Below, one piece after another: positions 21,136 through 33,324 of a stretch of DNA of 64,000 bases (position 1 is its first letter; each line of letters starts with the position of its first letter). The stretch is from Chelonoidis abingdonii (Eukaryota; Chordata; Testudines; Testudinidae), in NCBI RefSeq assembly GCF_003597395.2, contig NC_133769.1, positions 179,074,275 through 179,138,274 on the forward strand, written 5' to 3'. The notes under the pieces were generated by a model. The model had not been told where the DNA came from. It was given only the letters and a program-made list of their open reading frames with translations, and did no database searches. Position numbers and translations under genes: made by a program.

Positions 21136-21995
21136 ACATAATTCCCTCTACTGCAGCTGAACTCATTGTTAGCCAGGCTGAGCGCCGTGTCATTGTAAAT
21201 GACAGATCCGGGAAATCAGCTTTATAATAAGAAAATAAAGCACCAGAACCATTTTCTGGGCAATTTCTTTGGAAATACAAAACTGCTTGTCCCTTACGGT
21301 GTCTGGTGGTCTGCAGCATATATACAAAATGTGTGTGTGTGAGAGAGAGAGTGAGCATCCAGTTGTACAATGCTTGGCAAAACATGGCTGCTATGATTTT
21401 TGGCTTTTGCTACCTATTTTGCAGTCTCTGTTAAGTGTTGGGGGGTTGGGAAGGTGAGAGATCTGAGGTGGACTGACAATGTGAGGTGGGGTGTCAACAG
21501 ACAAGACAGTCATGTTTGTCATGGGCAGATAGATGGGGATTTCGGGAGGTAATCGCTGCTAGCAGCAGAGCGATTTATAGTACCCTTTCAGGAAACTGGG
21601 CGAGAGAGTACATCTCAGGGTACTTGTTTGTTTCCTATTAACTCAGTTTTAATAAGGGTATTGTGCAGTGATAGAAACCTTAATCTCAGAGTTTTTTTAG
21701 CCTTTGATATACTTGTTACTTTGTGTACAGCAAGTAACTTCCATTTACTCTGTGATAGTGTCTTCACTCATCTCTGGCTGATGGGCTTTGGTTTCCAGAA
21801 ACTAGTAGGCCAACACTGAGTATCCCCTATTGCACATACCGCCTCTAGGGCGATGGTATGGTCAGACTGCTTCAAACCTGTGTAACCCCTTGCAGCTGGG
21901 AGTGGCGCCATGTTCCCCTCTAGGACAGCTGGAGATTGATGAGCCTGCTGCAGCCTTAGCTAAGAGATATGTATCATTTAGCTCATGCCATAGTG
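21136..21995. other. No recognised feature
   Basis: About 860 bases. A short TG/GA dinucleotide run lies at 21330-21350. No gene or clear repeat. Confidence 0.35.
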
Positions 21996-22486
21996 CACAG
22001 GTTCCCAACCTGTGGGGAGCACGGAGGAACATTCAGGGGGACATGATGGGACCCAGGACAACGCTCACAGGGGGCAGGAAGGGAAGGGAGCGCACCCTGA
22101 GCCCTGCCCCCAGTTTCAGTCCTAGCTCCTGGCCCCACCCCTAGCCTCGTCCCTCAGCTGTGGCCCAGCCGCAGCTCCACACCCAGCCCTGGCCCTGCCT
22201 CCAGCCTCAGCCCTGGCTGCAGCCCCAGACCCTCTCCCAGCCCCAGCTTTGGCCCTAGGGTAACCAGACAGCAAATGTAAAAAATTGGGACAGGGGGTGG
22301 GGAGTAATAGATGCCTATATAAGAAAAAAAACCCAAATCAGGACATCTGGTCACCCTACTTGGCGCCCTTACCGCTGTCTGCATCACATTCTGCCCCTAG
22401 CCACAGCCCTTCTCCCAGCATTGGCTCCAGTGGGGGGCATGGACAAGAGTAGGGGGGCGTGGCCCTGAAAAGTTTGGGGACCACTG
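21996..22486. mobile_element. hAT (Charlie-like) non-autonomous element, 491 bp
   Basis: Seen: left end CACAGGTTCCCAACCT and right end AGTTTGGGGACCACTG are inverted relatives, 12 of 16 agreeing; the right end has the classical Charlie-type terminus. The interior is CCCC/AGCCCC-rich with no coding capacity. Flanking octamers (21988-21995, 22487-22494) do not match well, so the TSD is lost or the ends are slightly off. A TA-flanked element is inserted within it. Confidence 0.65.
22256..22358. mobile_element. Short TA-flanked inverted-repeat element, nested
   Basis: Seen: TAGGGTAACCAGA at the left and TCTGGTCACCCTA at the right form a 13-bp inverted repeat with one mismatch, bounded by TA on each side (22256-22257 and 22357-22358). 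TA target duplication is the Tc1/mariner signature. I recall this 100-bp unit as a very common amniote/turtle MITE. It lies inside the Charlie-like element and is therefore younger. Confidence 0.82.
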
Positions 22487-22510
22487 CAGTAACGGGTCAG
22501 CGTTACACCT

Positions 22511-23182
22511 TGTGACAAAGTTCCTCCTCTACCTTGGTGGGTCCTGGGCTTATTGGCGGATTTGTTCACCTCAGTGATCTTCCCCTCTTGTGGAACCCAC
22601 AGTCTGGGTCAGCTCCTCCTGTGTCTGATCAGGAGTTGGGAGGTTTGGGGGGAACCCAGGCCCGCCCTCTACTCCGGGTTCCAGCCCCCAGGGCCCTTGT
22701 GATTGGCAGCTTCTATAGTGCCTCCTGTAACAGCTGCATGACAGCTACAAATCCCTGGGCTTATTCCCCATGGCCTCCTCCAAACACTTCTTTACCCTCA
22801 CCACAGGACCTTCCTCCTGGTGCCTGATAACACTTGTCCTCCCAATCCTCCAGCAGTACACGCTCTCACTCTCAGCTCCTTGCCTTCTTGCTCCCAGCTC
22901 CTCACACACACTTCCTCTCCTCTGGCTCCTCTCTGCCTGACTGGAGTGAGCTCCTTTTTTAACACCCAGGTGCCCTGATTAGCCTACCTTGATTGGCTGC
23001 AGGTGTTCTAATTAAAGTATCTATCTCTACTGCCTTCTAGAAGATCTAATTGGCTCCAGGTGCCTTCATTAACTGGGGCAACTGCCATTTGGTTACCAGG
23101 GTACTAGGGATTTGTTTAGCCTGGGGCTAACATATCTGTTTCTCAGTACTTTACTGTAGCCATCTGGCCTTGCCCCATCACA
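22511..23182. mobile_element. Solo LTR, 672 bp, 4-bp TSD
   Basis: Seen: starts TGTGACAAAGTTCC and ends CCCCATCACA (TG...CA with TGTGA/TCACA inverted ends), flanked on both sides by ACCT (22507-22510 and 23183-23186). This is the structure of an LTR left after recombination between the two LTRs of a retroelement; a 4-bp TSD fits gamma-type endogenous retroviruses and some Gypsy elements. I recall the sequence GACAAAGTTCCTCCTCTACC as frequent in turtles. No coding content. Confidence 0.78.
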
Positions 23183-23186
23183 ACCT

Positions 23187-23319
23187 GAATGTAAATGTCT
23201 TCTCTTCAGATACATTCCAGACTGGGACAAGAAGTTGCTCCCACTTAGCAACATGGGAAGGGCAGTGTGGTTGTGACCCCCAGCTGAGATCCCCTGCTTC
23301 CAATCATTATTAATTATGT
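23187..23319. other. No recognised feature
   Basis: Short spacer, nothing recognised. Confidence 0.3.
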
Positions 23320-23390
23320 TTATTATTGATTTGGCTTGTGATAGACCAGGACCTCATTGTGCCAAGCACTGTAGGAAAATAGTGACCCAC
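23320..23390 (-). mobile_element. L2/MIR-type 3' tail remnant
   Basis: GACCAGGACCTCATTGTGCC followed by AAGCACTGTA is the reverse complement of the widespread 3' tail shared by L2-driven SINEs. Confidence 0.6.
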
Positions 23391-23498
23391 GTTCTCAGAA
23401 GTAAATGAAACAGCTCATGGATTTCCTGCTCTGAGCACATTTTACAGGGCCAGTTTGGTTCTTTTCTGTATGCATCTTAGAAGAAGAGTCCCTAGAGT

Positions 23499-23572
23499 CT
23501 GATCCAAAACCCACTGAAGTCACTGAAAGGCTCCCACTGACTTTCATGGGCTTTGGATCTAGCCCCTGAGAT
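23499..23572. repeat. Hairpin-type amniote repeat
   Basis: TGATCCAAAACCCACTGAAG on the left and CATGGGCTTTGGATC on the right are inverted copies with several differences around a short loop. I recall many copies of this foldback unit in birds and reptiles. Confidence 0.65.
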
Positions 23573-24048
23573 GCACAGCGAAGCTGGTAGAAGTAATAAG
23601 GCAGACACGCCCCAGGCTTAAATTTGGATGAGCTTTTTAATATGTGGCTAAAGAGATTAGGAGAATGACCTACTTGCTTCATGAGACAAGTCCCTGAAGT
23701 GTGCAGAGGGCTTTGCTTGTCAAGGAAAGATGTGTGTGGGATGGCGTAACTCAGTGTGCAGAGCTTTAGCCAAGCCAGCAGGGTACTAGGTGCAGTCAAG
23801 CCCCCCGGGGATCCACCGTCCTGTTTGACTTCTTTCTGCTGCCCCTCATTCCATGAAGCAATGCACATGACACCTTTGTGCTTTAGGGGCAACAGCCATC
23901 TTCAGTTGAGTGCCAGCTCACCTCAGGGTGATGACACCTAGACAAGATATGCAGTTAGAGCATATCTGTATGGGACAGGCTGATAGCACATCACCTGGTG
24001 TCAGCTTAGGCACAAGGCTTCATATACATGGTGGCAGTAGGGATCTGC
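23573..24048. other. No recognised feature
   Basis: Apparently unique. An open frame of 165 codons on the minus strand over 23395-23892 crosses the hairpin repeat and has no recognisable domain. Confidence 0.35.
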
Positions 24049-24056
24049 ATTCTGAG

Positions 24057-24278
24057 CAGGGCCGGCTTCATGCCCCAGCGTGCCAAGCACATGCTTGAGG
24101 CCGCATGCTGCGGGAGGCACTCTGCCTGCGGAGGGTCTGCTGGTCCCGCGGCTCCGGTGGAGCATCCACAGGCGCGCCTGCAGGAGGTCCACCGAAGCTG
24201 TGGGACCGGCGAGCGGCAGAGCACCCCCCGCGGTGTGCCGCCGTGCTTGGGGTAGCGAAATGGCTAGAGCCGGCCCTG
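24057..24278. mobile_element. Non-autonomous hAT-type transposon, 222 bp, exact 8-bp TSD
   Basis: Seen: flanked by ATTCTGAG at 24049-24056 and at 24279-24286, an exact octamer duplication. Termini CAGGGCCGGCT and GAGCCGGCCCTG are inverted repeats. The interior is GC- and CpG-rich with no coding capacity. An exact TSD and well-kept CpGs suggest a relatively young insertion. Confidence 0.9.
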
Positions 24279-24286
24279 ATTCTGAG

Positions 24287-27200
24287 GCAAGAACCCCTGT
24301 GTTCTATGATTTTACCCCCTAAATTCTGCAGTAGTCTTAACTGTCTTAATTATCTCAATCCATTCTGACCCCATGCAGTAGCCATCTTTTTTTAATTGTT
24401 AAGCTTTTTTTAAGACTTTTTTTAAGAATTGAAAATATAATGAATACAATGTGCTTCTTTCTAAGCTGAGGAATACCGGCCACTGCCTGTGGTGCTGTGA
24501 CAAGATGTAAAGATGCTCTGGCATGTAAGGGGTTACTGGCCTTCTGCCTGTCACATGACTGGCTGGATGGGGCTATAAAAGGAAAGGGAAATCTGGTGCA
24601 AAGGAAGCTAGACTGAGAGGAAGGTATGTCCCCTATCTGCCTCGCTGGCTGAAGTCACACAGGCCTCGGGTGGTTATCATTATCCACGCATTTGAGTTGA
24701 CATGCTCTGTTCTTGAGTAAAGCAAGCCCTGAGGAAAGGGATGTAAAGTGGTTTGTAATTGGGCCTTGTGTTTTTCCTTCCCAGCTGGTACATTTGCACG
24801 CCTGCTGATGGATGTCCTGTGAAAGGCCTCCCTGCAGATCAAAAAATAAGTGGATGTGCCTGCTGACATTGCATTCTGTCTCAGCACTGGCTGCATTCAG
24901 ATTCAGCCAAGTCTGCTACCTCGACCATCTTTGGAGCTCTCTCACAGGTACTCTACTAGACAATGCCAAGTTCTCTTCCAGGTAATCTGTTATTTTATTG
25001 CCTACTTGGTTCAGTGCCAGGATCTTCTTACAGAGATCAAACTCTTCTGCTGGCATGGAATCCCAGCCTGGAATTTCAGGGAGTCTCTTTTCCCCTGTGG
25101 AAGAAAAATGACCAGGCCTTATCCCCCATTAGGATCCCACTGTTAATTAAGAATTGCCGTATCTACGTGTGCACTGCAGTCACCTAGTCACAGCCTAGAG
25201 AATGATCACCCCTTCCCATGATGTTGTCAACTGATGTCATAATGTTCATGATGACAAGGCAGCAACAACTGTATCAGCAGCAGATTGTTTTGTCTGATGA
25301 GAAGTGGAGGCACTTGTCTTGACACAGTAGATTGGGGTAAGACATTTTCTTCCATTTGTAGCTTCCTTCTGGCCACACTATGTTCCTGTTCCTCCTCCTC
25401 ATCATCATCACCACATGGCTGCAAGCTCTTGTATTTCCAGGTGAACTGACACAGCAGAAGTCTCTGGGAGCAGCAGAGATACCACTTTCTCTGTGGGCTG
25501 CCTGCAACCCGGCCTCTGGCTCTGTGTGCCTCCCTGCCGCCTTGGTCCTTATGTGAATGTGTGTAAATTAAAGCTATATTTTTGGGTGGATGCTGTTTAG
25601 GTCTGCAGGCAGAACATCCTGTCTGGGAGGGAGTCAAAGCTGAGGAAGCTACTGCAGCTTCTGGGCCCAGCCCAGCGAGTCCAGTTCTGGCCTTTTAACG
25701 CTGCCGTTTTTAGAGACCCTCTTTAAGACACGAAGAACGTCCGATACTGCAGCAAAACCAGGAAAAGACCTTTTCCAGCTCAGGGAGACTCTTTCCCTTA
25801 GGAAATGACAGGCTAATAATAAACATGCAGCTTATTTAGAATTGCAAATACAAGAAAAGAAAATCAGCATATAGAGGAAGCTGCAATCAGCAGCCTGGCT
25901 GAAATCAGCAACGTTAAACCAAAGCAATAAATGCAGGGGGAATTAAATGAGGCATGTGGCCAGTCCTGCCTCACTCATATAACAGAGCCATAAGGCCTGT
26001 ATTAATGGTACAGGCTCAAGAAAGCAAACATTCAGTCACAGGCTGCTCAAATATGGACCCTAGAATGATGGACAAAGAGAAACTGTAAGATACTGTCTAA
26101 CAACAATCATCATCATTTGCTCCCATGATGTTCTGATTATCCTGGCACTGCGTTTCCCCTGTTCTAATGGTTTTTAATCTCTCTCAGTGCCGTGGGGCAG
26201 AGTGGGATGACTCACAGCAGCTCGGTGAGCTGGGACTTCTCCTCAGAGGAGACACGTTCCGTGCCAGAATCTCTGCTTTCAATATTAATTCAAGTTTTTA
26301 GCAAAGAGAACCTTCAAAATGTGAACCATGTAACCCCTGCAGTGCTGTCTGCAGAAAGCCTGAAATGGCACTGCTGAGAGAGCTCTGACTGCTCCCATTC
26401 ATCTTGAAGGTGCTCGGAAGCCTTAGACGGAGGATTAAAATGTTCAGATTGTTAACGATTTCATTGCTGCTTAAAGTGAAACAACGTCCCCGGCTGGGTC
26501 CCCTGCAGGGCCTGAACCAGGGATTTCTGAATCATAAAACATCTGTTTCAGTTGCTTGAGCCAAAGGACCTGTGCTTGGAGGCGTTAGTGGACTTACAAA
26601 TCTCTATATGTGGTCCAGCTACTAGCAGGGGACACAGACCTGCAGAGGGTTAATGTTGTTACCCTTCACTCCAGGATAATCAAAAATGATCTCCACAACC
26701 TGCTATAAATGGCATCTCCCATGTCAGCCTCACTAGGGCATGGTACATATGTTGTGGGCAATGTTCAGGAGAGCACCACTAATATATTTTTTCCAATTTG
26801 AGCCTCAAAAGGGAGCAGCCTAACTATACAGTTTTCTTCAGAGCTAGAGAGTCAAAATGGGAGCTACTGGACCATTCAGAGAACCAGAACCAAATATCAT
26901 GTGAGTTAAACCATGTGACCCATCCCAGTCCACACAGCTTGCAACTCCACAGTGCACTGAAAAAAGCTGCGCTGACATTTCTGCAGCAAGCAGGCAGTGA
27001 CAAAATGCTGTGCCACATTCGCTGTAAGTGTCACAGAGGCCGAGGACATCCCAAGCAGAAATGCTGCAAGGTTTTCACAGCAACACTGTGCAAGCGACAC
27101 ACTTGAAAGGAGTGAATTCCAAGTGTTTTCTGTTCCAGTGCAGTTTCACACAGCTCTTTCTCTTGGTAGCAGTCCTCTCAGGGCTGTGGGAATGGATTGG

Positions 27201-28571
27201 GACTCCAGCAGGGTCTCTCACTAGCTAACTTTTTATGAACAATTGCTTGACTTGAGCATTATGTGGAATTGATGCCATTGACCAACAGATGCCAAACTCA
27301 TCCCTGGTGTAGCTTCAGTGGAATTGCACTCAGGAGGAATTGGGTCCATGGTGTTCGTGGTCGATACCACTGTTACTGAGTCATTTTACTTAGAAGTAGG
27401 TAGCAGAGGGCTGATTCCTCAGATTCCTTCACATGAAATCAGCTGAGCTGCAGGGGTTCAGTACCTTTGGAAACTGGCCCTCGCAGTTCAGTCCCTGGGG
27501 CAGCTACCTCTGAATAGGGAGCATTCAGAATCTTTTTTGGTGGGAGTCTGACGTTCTGGTTTCCCTGTAAGCAATGCAGTGTCTGGGAACTCATTAAGGC
27601 CTCCTCTCAGAGTGCTCACTTAACACCTGTGACCCATCCCTCTACAGCTGGCACTTGTGCTGCACTGAAACAAGTAATGAACTCAAAGTGCACCTACTTA
27701 TTTCTGTCTGACCTCTTAGGGGTATTGCCTTACCTGCCACCACTAACCTGCTCCCCTTCACCCCACCATAACCATCCCCTCAACCCCTCCAGGAACCCCA
27801 ACCTGGACTCCGTTCCACCTTCCCCACAGCCAGCATGCCCATGGCTCTGTACAGCCATGCCTTGTCCTTTCCCTCAGTGCAGCTAGGGGCCCAGCCGGTG
27901 AGTGCAGTCACTTTGTCACCATGCCCTAGCACAGTCTTTTGGCAGTGTCTGTAGCAGGTACACAGCAGGGGGCTGTGGGGCAGATGGCAAAAGCACCAAA
28001 AGGCAGATCTTTTTTTTCCAGCAGAGCATTTAGGGAAATCTCTACCTTAGGGCTCCCGGGTGCGGGTTTGTGCAGAGCCCCACCCAGTCAGCCACTCCTT
28101 CCTCCATCTGTCCTGTCGCAACTGGGTACCAGGATGCAGGCTCCCTTGATGAAAGCAGACAGGTCCTCAGTCCTCTGAGTACAGTAGCTGCTTGTTGCTC
28201 ACAGAGAATGGAAACATATTAAAGAAACTCCTGCACTAGTCATTTTCCAGTTCCCCACTCGGAGATCTGGTTTCCCTGGAAAATAGGTCGCTTACATTAA
28301 AAACACCTTGATTACAGCACTGCTGCAGCGAGGACTTACGCCGAGCCCCTAGCTTCAGCCACTCGGACATTACTGAAACATTCACCCTTTGGGCTGCAAT
28401 TCCTCATGCTGCTTTTCTGCCCAAAAGGTGAATTTCAGGGTTGTTCTTTTCTGAGTGAGCTGAACATGAAAAAAATAGTGACGCTTTAATCCTTAGCTGG
28501 CTGTTGTCTGCGAAGTAGCTAAATTTCCTAGAGGACTGGATGGAGGAGGGACATTCTTCTAGTAGGGATTG
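24287..28571. other. 4.3 kb without a recognised gene or clear repeat
   Basis: T-rich runs lie at 24385-24425. A TATA-like word with repeat-like context is at 24570-24590 (GGGCTATAAAAGGAAAGGG), which could be the promoter region of an unrecognised LTR, but no ends were found. Short pyrimidine-rich sequence with AACCCC words is at 27760-27830. The many small frames here look random in composition. Confidence 0.35.
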
Positions 28572-29739
28572 TGTGATGGGTTGGACCACAGAAACCACCC
28601 TGGGAGCTGTCAACTGATGTGCCAAGACTACCTCTGCTCCTGTTTTCCCTGGCAGCTAAAGACTCCAGCATCCTGTCTTGCTGAGCCAGACACTCGTGTC
28701 TTCTCCAACAAAGACTCAGGATCTGAATTACTTGCTCCAAAACTGCAGGTTTACCTGAAAGCAGCTCACAGAAGTGTGCTTGTCTTTAACACCCAGATGC
28801 CCAACTCCCAATGGGATCTAAATCCAAATAAATCCGTTTTACCCTGTATAAAGCTTATACAGGGTAACCTCATAAATTGTTCACCCTGTATAACACTGAT
28901 AGAGAGAGATGCACAGCTGTTTGTTCCCCCTAGGTATTAATACATACTCTGAGTTAATTAACAAGTAAAAAGTGATTTTATTAAATACAGAAAGTAGGAT
29001 TTAAGTAGTTCCAAGTAGTAACAGACAGAACAAAGTAAGTCACCAAGCAAAATAAAATAAAATGCGCAAATCTATGTCTAATCAAACTGAATAAGATCCT
29101 CACCAGTTCCAGAATGCTCCCTTTTACAGGCTAATCTCCTTTTAGCCTGGGTCCAGCAATCACTCACACCCCCTGTAGTTACTGTTCTTTGTTCCAGTTC
29201 CTTTCAAGTATCCTGGGAGGTGGAGAGGCTCCCTCTTTAGCCAGCTGAAGACAAAATGGAGGGGTCTCCCCAAGGTTTAAATAGACTCTCTTCTGGGTAG
29301 ACACCGTTCCCTCCCCCTGTGTAGAATCTAGTCACAAAATGTAGTTTCGGAATCACATGATTCAAGACTTGCATGTTTCAGCCATTACCCACATACTACT
29401 TTGAACGTCCTCAGGTAGACTTCTTATGTGGACTGGAGTCTTTCAAGCTCTTTTGTCTGTTAAGTGCTTCCTGACTGAGCACTTAACTTGCACATTCCTT
29501 TCCCAAGAAGTGACCAAATGTTCTAACTAAGGCTACTTAGAAATCAAGCAATTATACAGACAATGTTCATAACTCTGAACACACAAATGGTATCTGCATA
29601 CAACTAGGATGAACATAACCAGTAGATCATAACCTTTACATAGATGTGTTAGATGGCATATGTAGCAAAATCCTATTCCAGTTATATCATACATACATTT
29701 ATAAGCACCCCCCATAAAGCCTTATGGGGTACACTGTCA
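28572..29739. mobile_element. LTR-like dispersed repeat, about 1.17 kb
   Basis: Seen: starts TGTGATGGGTTGGACCACAG and ends GGGTACACTGTCA (TG...CA). The first 500 bases match a unit I recall as highly repeated in turtles, including a small palindrome at 28841-28869 (ACCCTGTATAAAGCTTATACAGGGT) and an A-rich stretch with AATAAAATAAAATG near 29050. No coding capacity; no clear TSD. The gross structure resembles the repeats at 4267 and 57536. Confidence 0.55.
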
Positions 29740-30560
29740 GAGATGGGTCAGGACTCTTGGGTAAATCAGGGCTAATGCTTCTAGTGCCCTCTGCGGCGAG
29801 CACCCCTCCCCTCCCCTGCTCTCCATTCGCTATCCTCACTGCTGGTTTGAGCTCTCCCTCGGGACAAGAGCCAGCAGGTGCAGGGGGTTAAGTGGTGTAT
29901 GAGGAGAGATCCAGGTCAATCCGGGAAGAACTGACACTGATCCTAGAGCAGCTTCATGCATGGAGGGGGTCAAGGCATGTTTTGCTGGGAGTGTGCAGGC
30001 ATTAGGCTGCTGGGGAAGCTGGGAATGGGGAGGGTTTTTTGGCTGCTCAGCACAGGCGATGGGGTCTGTGGGGATGCTAGAGACATGGGAGGGGAAATCT
30101 CAGTGTTGATCTTTGAAGGAAGGAATAGGGACTGGCCCAGAACTGAGTTTACTCCCACTCAGTGTTTGAAGGGACAAGAGATCTTTCTGGTGCCTTCTGT
30201 GTGCTTGGCTCGCTCCAAAGCAGCATCATTTCTAGGACACCAAGCTGTCTGTGGAGGGCAGGAGGCTCTGCCATTTGGAACGCAGCTTGGCTGAGAAATC
30301 CCAGAGTGCTGAGTGTTTGAAGTCACATCCAGCACTGACACAGAACACAATGTTCCACCTCCATTTTAACTGGATCCCAAGAGCTGTCAATCCAAACGGT
30401 ATGGCAGGTCTTTTCCCCGGCTCCTCTATTTCAATCCCTGTTGGACCTGGACTTGCTAGTTAGTCTTTCCTGCTTCCCCTGCCCCTATCGCCCCCACCAA
30501 TTAGCAGGAGATTGCTGTTAGAGAACTGCTGTGGGCCGTCTAGTCTAGTGATTAAAGCAA
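29740..30560. other. No recognised feature
   Basis: Apparently unique. A 112-codon frame at 29956-30294 has no domain I recognise. Confidence 0.35.
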
Positions 30561-30574
30561 TAGTTCCATCTACC

Positions 30575-31003
30575 AGTTAGAGCTGGGTCCAGAGTAGGCA
30601 GAGTCCAGAAACAAGTCAGAGCTCAGTGTCAGAGGGACAGAAGCCAAGTCATAGATCAGAGGCGGAGCAAGGTATCAATACCAGAGAGACAGATGCCAAC
30701 TGCCAAAGACAGAGGATCAACCAGAGTTGCAAGCCAGGGTGGAGCTGAGGATCAGTACCAGAGAGGCAGGAGCTGAAGAGGAACCAGAGCTGGAGCAGAG
30801 CAGTGGCTGGAACAAGGACAAGCACAGCTGCAAGCATGATACACATTGCACAGCGCTGGAGAGCTGCTGTTGGGTTGAAAAGCCAGCCAGGTGCCCTTCT
30901 TGACCAATCAGATGGTGCAGTCCCTCAGGTAGCTTGCTGTAGGCCTGCTGTGCTTGCTGAGTTGCCAGGAGACTGACTCTGCTGCAGGACCTGGTGCCTG
31001 ACA
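30575..31003. repeat. Degenerate CAGAG-rich dispersed repeat
   Basis: AGTCAGAG, AACCAGAG and AGCCAGGGTGGAGC-type words recur irregularly over 30590-30800, followed by a non-repetitive part ending GACCTGGTGCCTGACA. I recall similar CAGAG-rich units in turtle repeats. The class is unknown. Confidence 0.45.
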
Positions 31004-31034
31004 ATTGCATATTCACCGTAGCATTTTCTGAGGA

Positions 31035-31320
31035 ATGGGATGGCGAAGGGCCTGGGGGCGAGGGGGCTGGGAGGGAAGGGTAGGATGGAGAGCGGGCTAG
31101 AGAAAAAGAGCAGGACAGAAAATTTGGGAAGGGGACAGGCTGGCAGTGGATCTGGGGAAGAAGTGAGATGTAGAAGGGGCCTGGGAGTAGTGGGGGGGCA
31201 GGAGGGAGGACAGTTGAAAAGAGGGCTGTGTGTAGGGGGCAGGAGACCAGCAGACTGGAAAGGGGTCTAGGGAGAAGGCTGGGATGCAGGAGGGGGCAGA
31301 AGGAGAAAGGGGTTTGGGGA
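31035..31320. repeat. Purine-rich low-complexity tract
   Basis: Almost 290 bases dominated by G and A on the plus strand (GGGGCGAGGGGGCTGGGAGG and similar), with few pyrimidines. No frame or regular period. Confidence 0.8.
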
Positions 31321-31924
31321 TCAGATCACGGGCAATGAGTAGTCTGCTCAGGTTAACTCTCCATTAGTCTCAGCCCGACTGCCAGCACCAAAGCCCTAGA
31401 TGCATGGCTGCCAAGGTGCCATCCCCATGGGAAAGGAACCTGTCTTCCCACCACTGTCCATGGAAGAGCCGAACACCCTGGCAGTGGGGAGATGCTTCCA
31501 AAAAACATTCACAATTACTGCTGCAGTGGTGGAGTCAGACAAGCAAGTGTAATTTACATAGCAAGAGCTGGGAGATAGATGGCTCTTTAAACCAGATCTG
31601 TCATTCCCAGCTCTTCCCTGTCTCTCTGGTGCTTTGATGTTCCTCTTTGAAGAACTCTCCTCCCTTGCTATTCCTCGCTATCTTGATACTGCTCCATCTC
31701 TCCAGATGCCCTTTTTTGCCTTTGCTGCTATGCTGTGTTACATCTGCCTCTTGAAAGGAAGAACGTAAAACAAATGACAGCTGGCCCCCTGAAAGTCGAC
31801 TCTGGCAGGGGACCGTGGGGGGACTCCATTAGGCACCACGACAGGGGTTCAATGTCAAATCTCACACGGCATCAAAGAGTACAATGTAAAACAATTATGA
31901 TGATAATGCTGAGCAGTTCAGTGT
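31321..31924. other. No recognised feature
   Basis: Apparently unique sequence. Confidence 0.35.
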
Positions 31925-32080
31925 CACTGTACAGTCGTTACTTAACGCTCACAACAGCCCTAGGAGGTAGGTTAGTATTAGTTTCTTTCCTGGATGTGTG
32001 GGAATATTGAGTCACTTATCCAAGATCACACATGAAGTCAGTAACAGAGCTTAGAATAGATCCCAGGAGTTCCTGGTTTT
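31925..32080 (-). mobile_element. MIR/CORE-SINE
   Basis: ACAGCCCTAGGAGGTAGGTT, GAGTCACTTATCCAAGATCA and AGTCAGTAACAGAGC are the reverse complement of the MIR tail and core. Confidence 0.78.
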
Positions 32081-32611
32081 CAGCTGCTCTCTGTCCTCCA
32101 AGCCCAGGGTACCCTGGAACCCTTCTTTGTGTACGGCACCTCAAATCAATCACTCGGTAGACAGTCTTGTCATAGAGGATGACAGAAATGAAGAGGGGCA
32201 AATGAGGAAGACCAATGATGATAGTGGCTGAAATTTGCCATGAGCTGGCTAGTCAGTGAAGTGGGGCAAGGCTATTCCAGGTAGCAGGAGGTAACCAGGA
32301 GATAGTTCTTGCATTGACAGTAGCCAGGTCACAAAGAGGGACAGATGTGGGTGGCTGGCACCAAATGAGCAGGAATGGGGCAGAGAAAGAGGTGAGGTTG
32401 GTTGAGGTAAGTCCATGGAGGTTTAAAACACAGGTTCATGTCTAAACTTGAAAGTTAATTTGGATTAAAGTAGGATGTGAATAAACTATAAGAAGTACTC
32501 TAGAATAACTCCATTACCCCTAAATGTAATGTTGAACTGGATCTCTGACATGGCTTGGGGGACAGTGAAGTGACTTGAGGATGGGGATATTTGTATATAT
32601 TGTAACTAAGG
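32081..32611. other. No recognised feature
   Basis: About 530 bases, nothing recognised. Confidence 0.35.
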
Positions 32612-32881
32612 AGGCCTTGTCTAAAGTTTTACTAGGTATATTTATATGGGGGGGAGGTTATACCACTATATCCCCCTGAGAGGGCACTCTTATTCCGGTA
32701 TAAGAGCAGTGTTTTGTTTAGCTTAAATCTCTTCCCAAGCAAGGAAAGCCCAACCTAAAGAAAAGGCACTCTTATTCTGGAAAAAGGTTTTTTAAACAAT
32801 GGGATGTACCAGTATAAATATAGCACTTTAAATTCATAGCTGGGGTTATACTACAAAACACTTATTATGCAGACAAGGTCT
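32612..32881. mobile_element. MITE-like inverted-repeat element
   Basis: Left AGGCCTTGTCTAAA and right AGACAAGGTCT are inverted with one or two differences; TTATTCCGGTATAAGAGCAG and a variant recur inside. The unit resembles non-autonomous DNA transposons with GGCCTTGTCTA termini common in turtles. No certain TSD. Confidence 0.55.
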
Positions 32882-33324
32882 AAAATAGCGTAACGGCACT
32901 TTATAGCTGAAAGATCTACTTCACGGTAGGAATGTGTAACTAATAAGTAGGACTGTACTCCAGACAGTCACACTAATATAGCAACAGACGTCTTAAGTGC
33001 TTAGTGCCATCTAGCCAGCTCCCAATGTAATTTACATCTGTCCTCACTGAAAGAACAGTTCTTAGCATAATAATAGCCATCAGTATATAGTTACAAATTA
33101 GCCAAAATCATTGTTTCTAAGGTTGAAGCTGCCTAATGCAGTAAATGCACCATGAATACAGTAATCCAGCCAGACAGTTCCTAGGCACTTACAGTCTTGG
33201 ACTACATAATCTAATCCCTGGTCCATACAGGTGCTCTTTGTGTTCTGATGCTAAGCCTTCTTTGTGGCAAGGACTATGTCTGCTTGTTTGTCCATACAAA
33301 GACTAGCACACTCTGGCACTACAG
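32882..33324. other. No recognised feature
   Basis: Apparently unique sequence. Confidence 0.35.

Noticed and set aside
23395..23892. 165-codon minus-strand open frame
   Set aside because: Crosses the hairpin repeat at 23499-23572 and has no domain-like pattern. Likely chance.
24570..24590. Host gene TATA box
   Set aside because: The word GGCTATAAAAGG is a good match alone, but no downstream exon or open frame follows. It could belong to an unrecognised LTR.
30575..30800. CRISPR-like or minisatellite array
   Set aside because: CAGAG words recur irregularly without constant repeat or spacer length, and the context is vertebrate.
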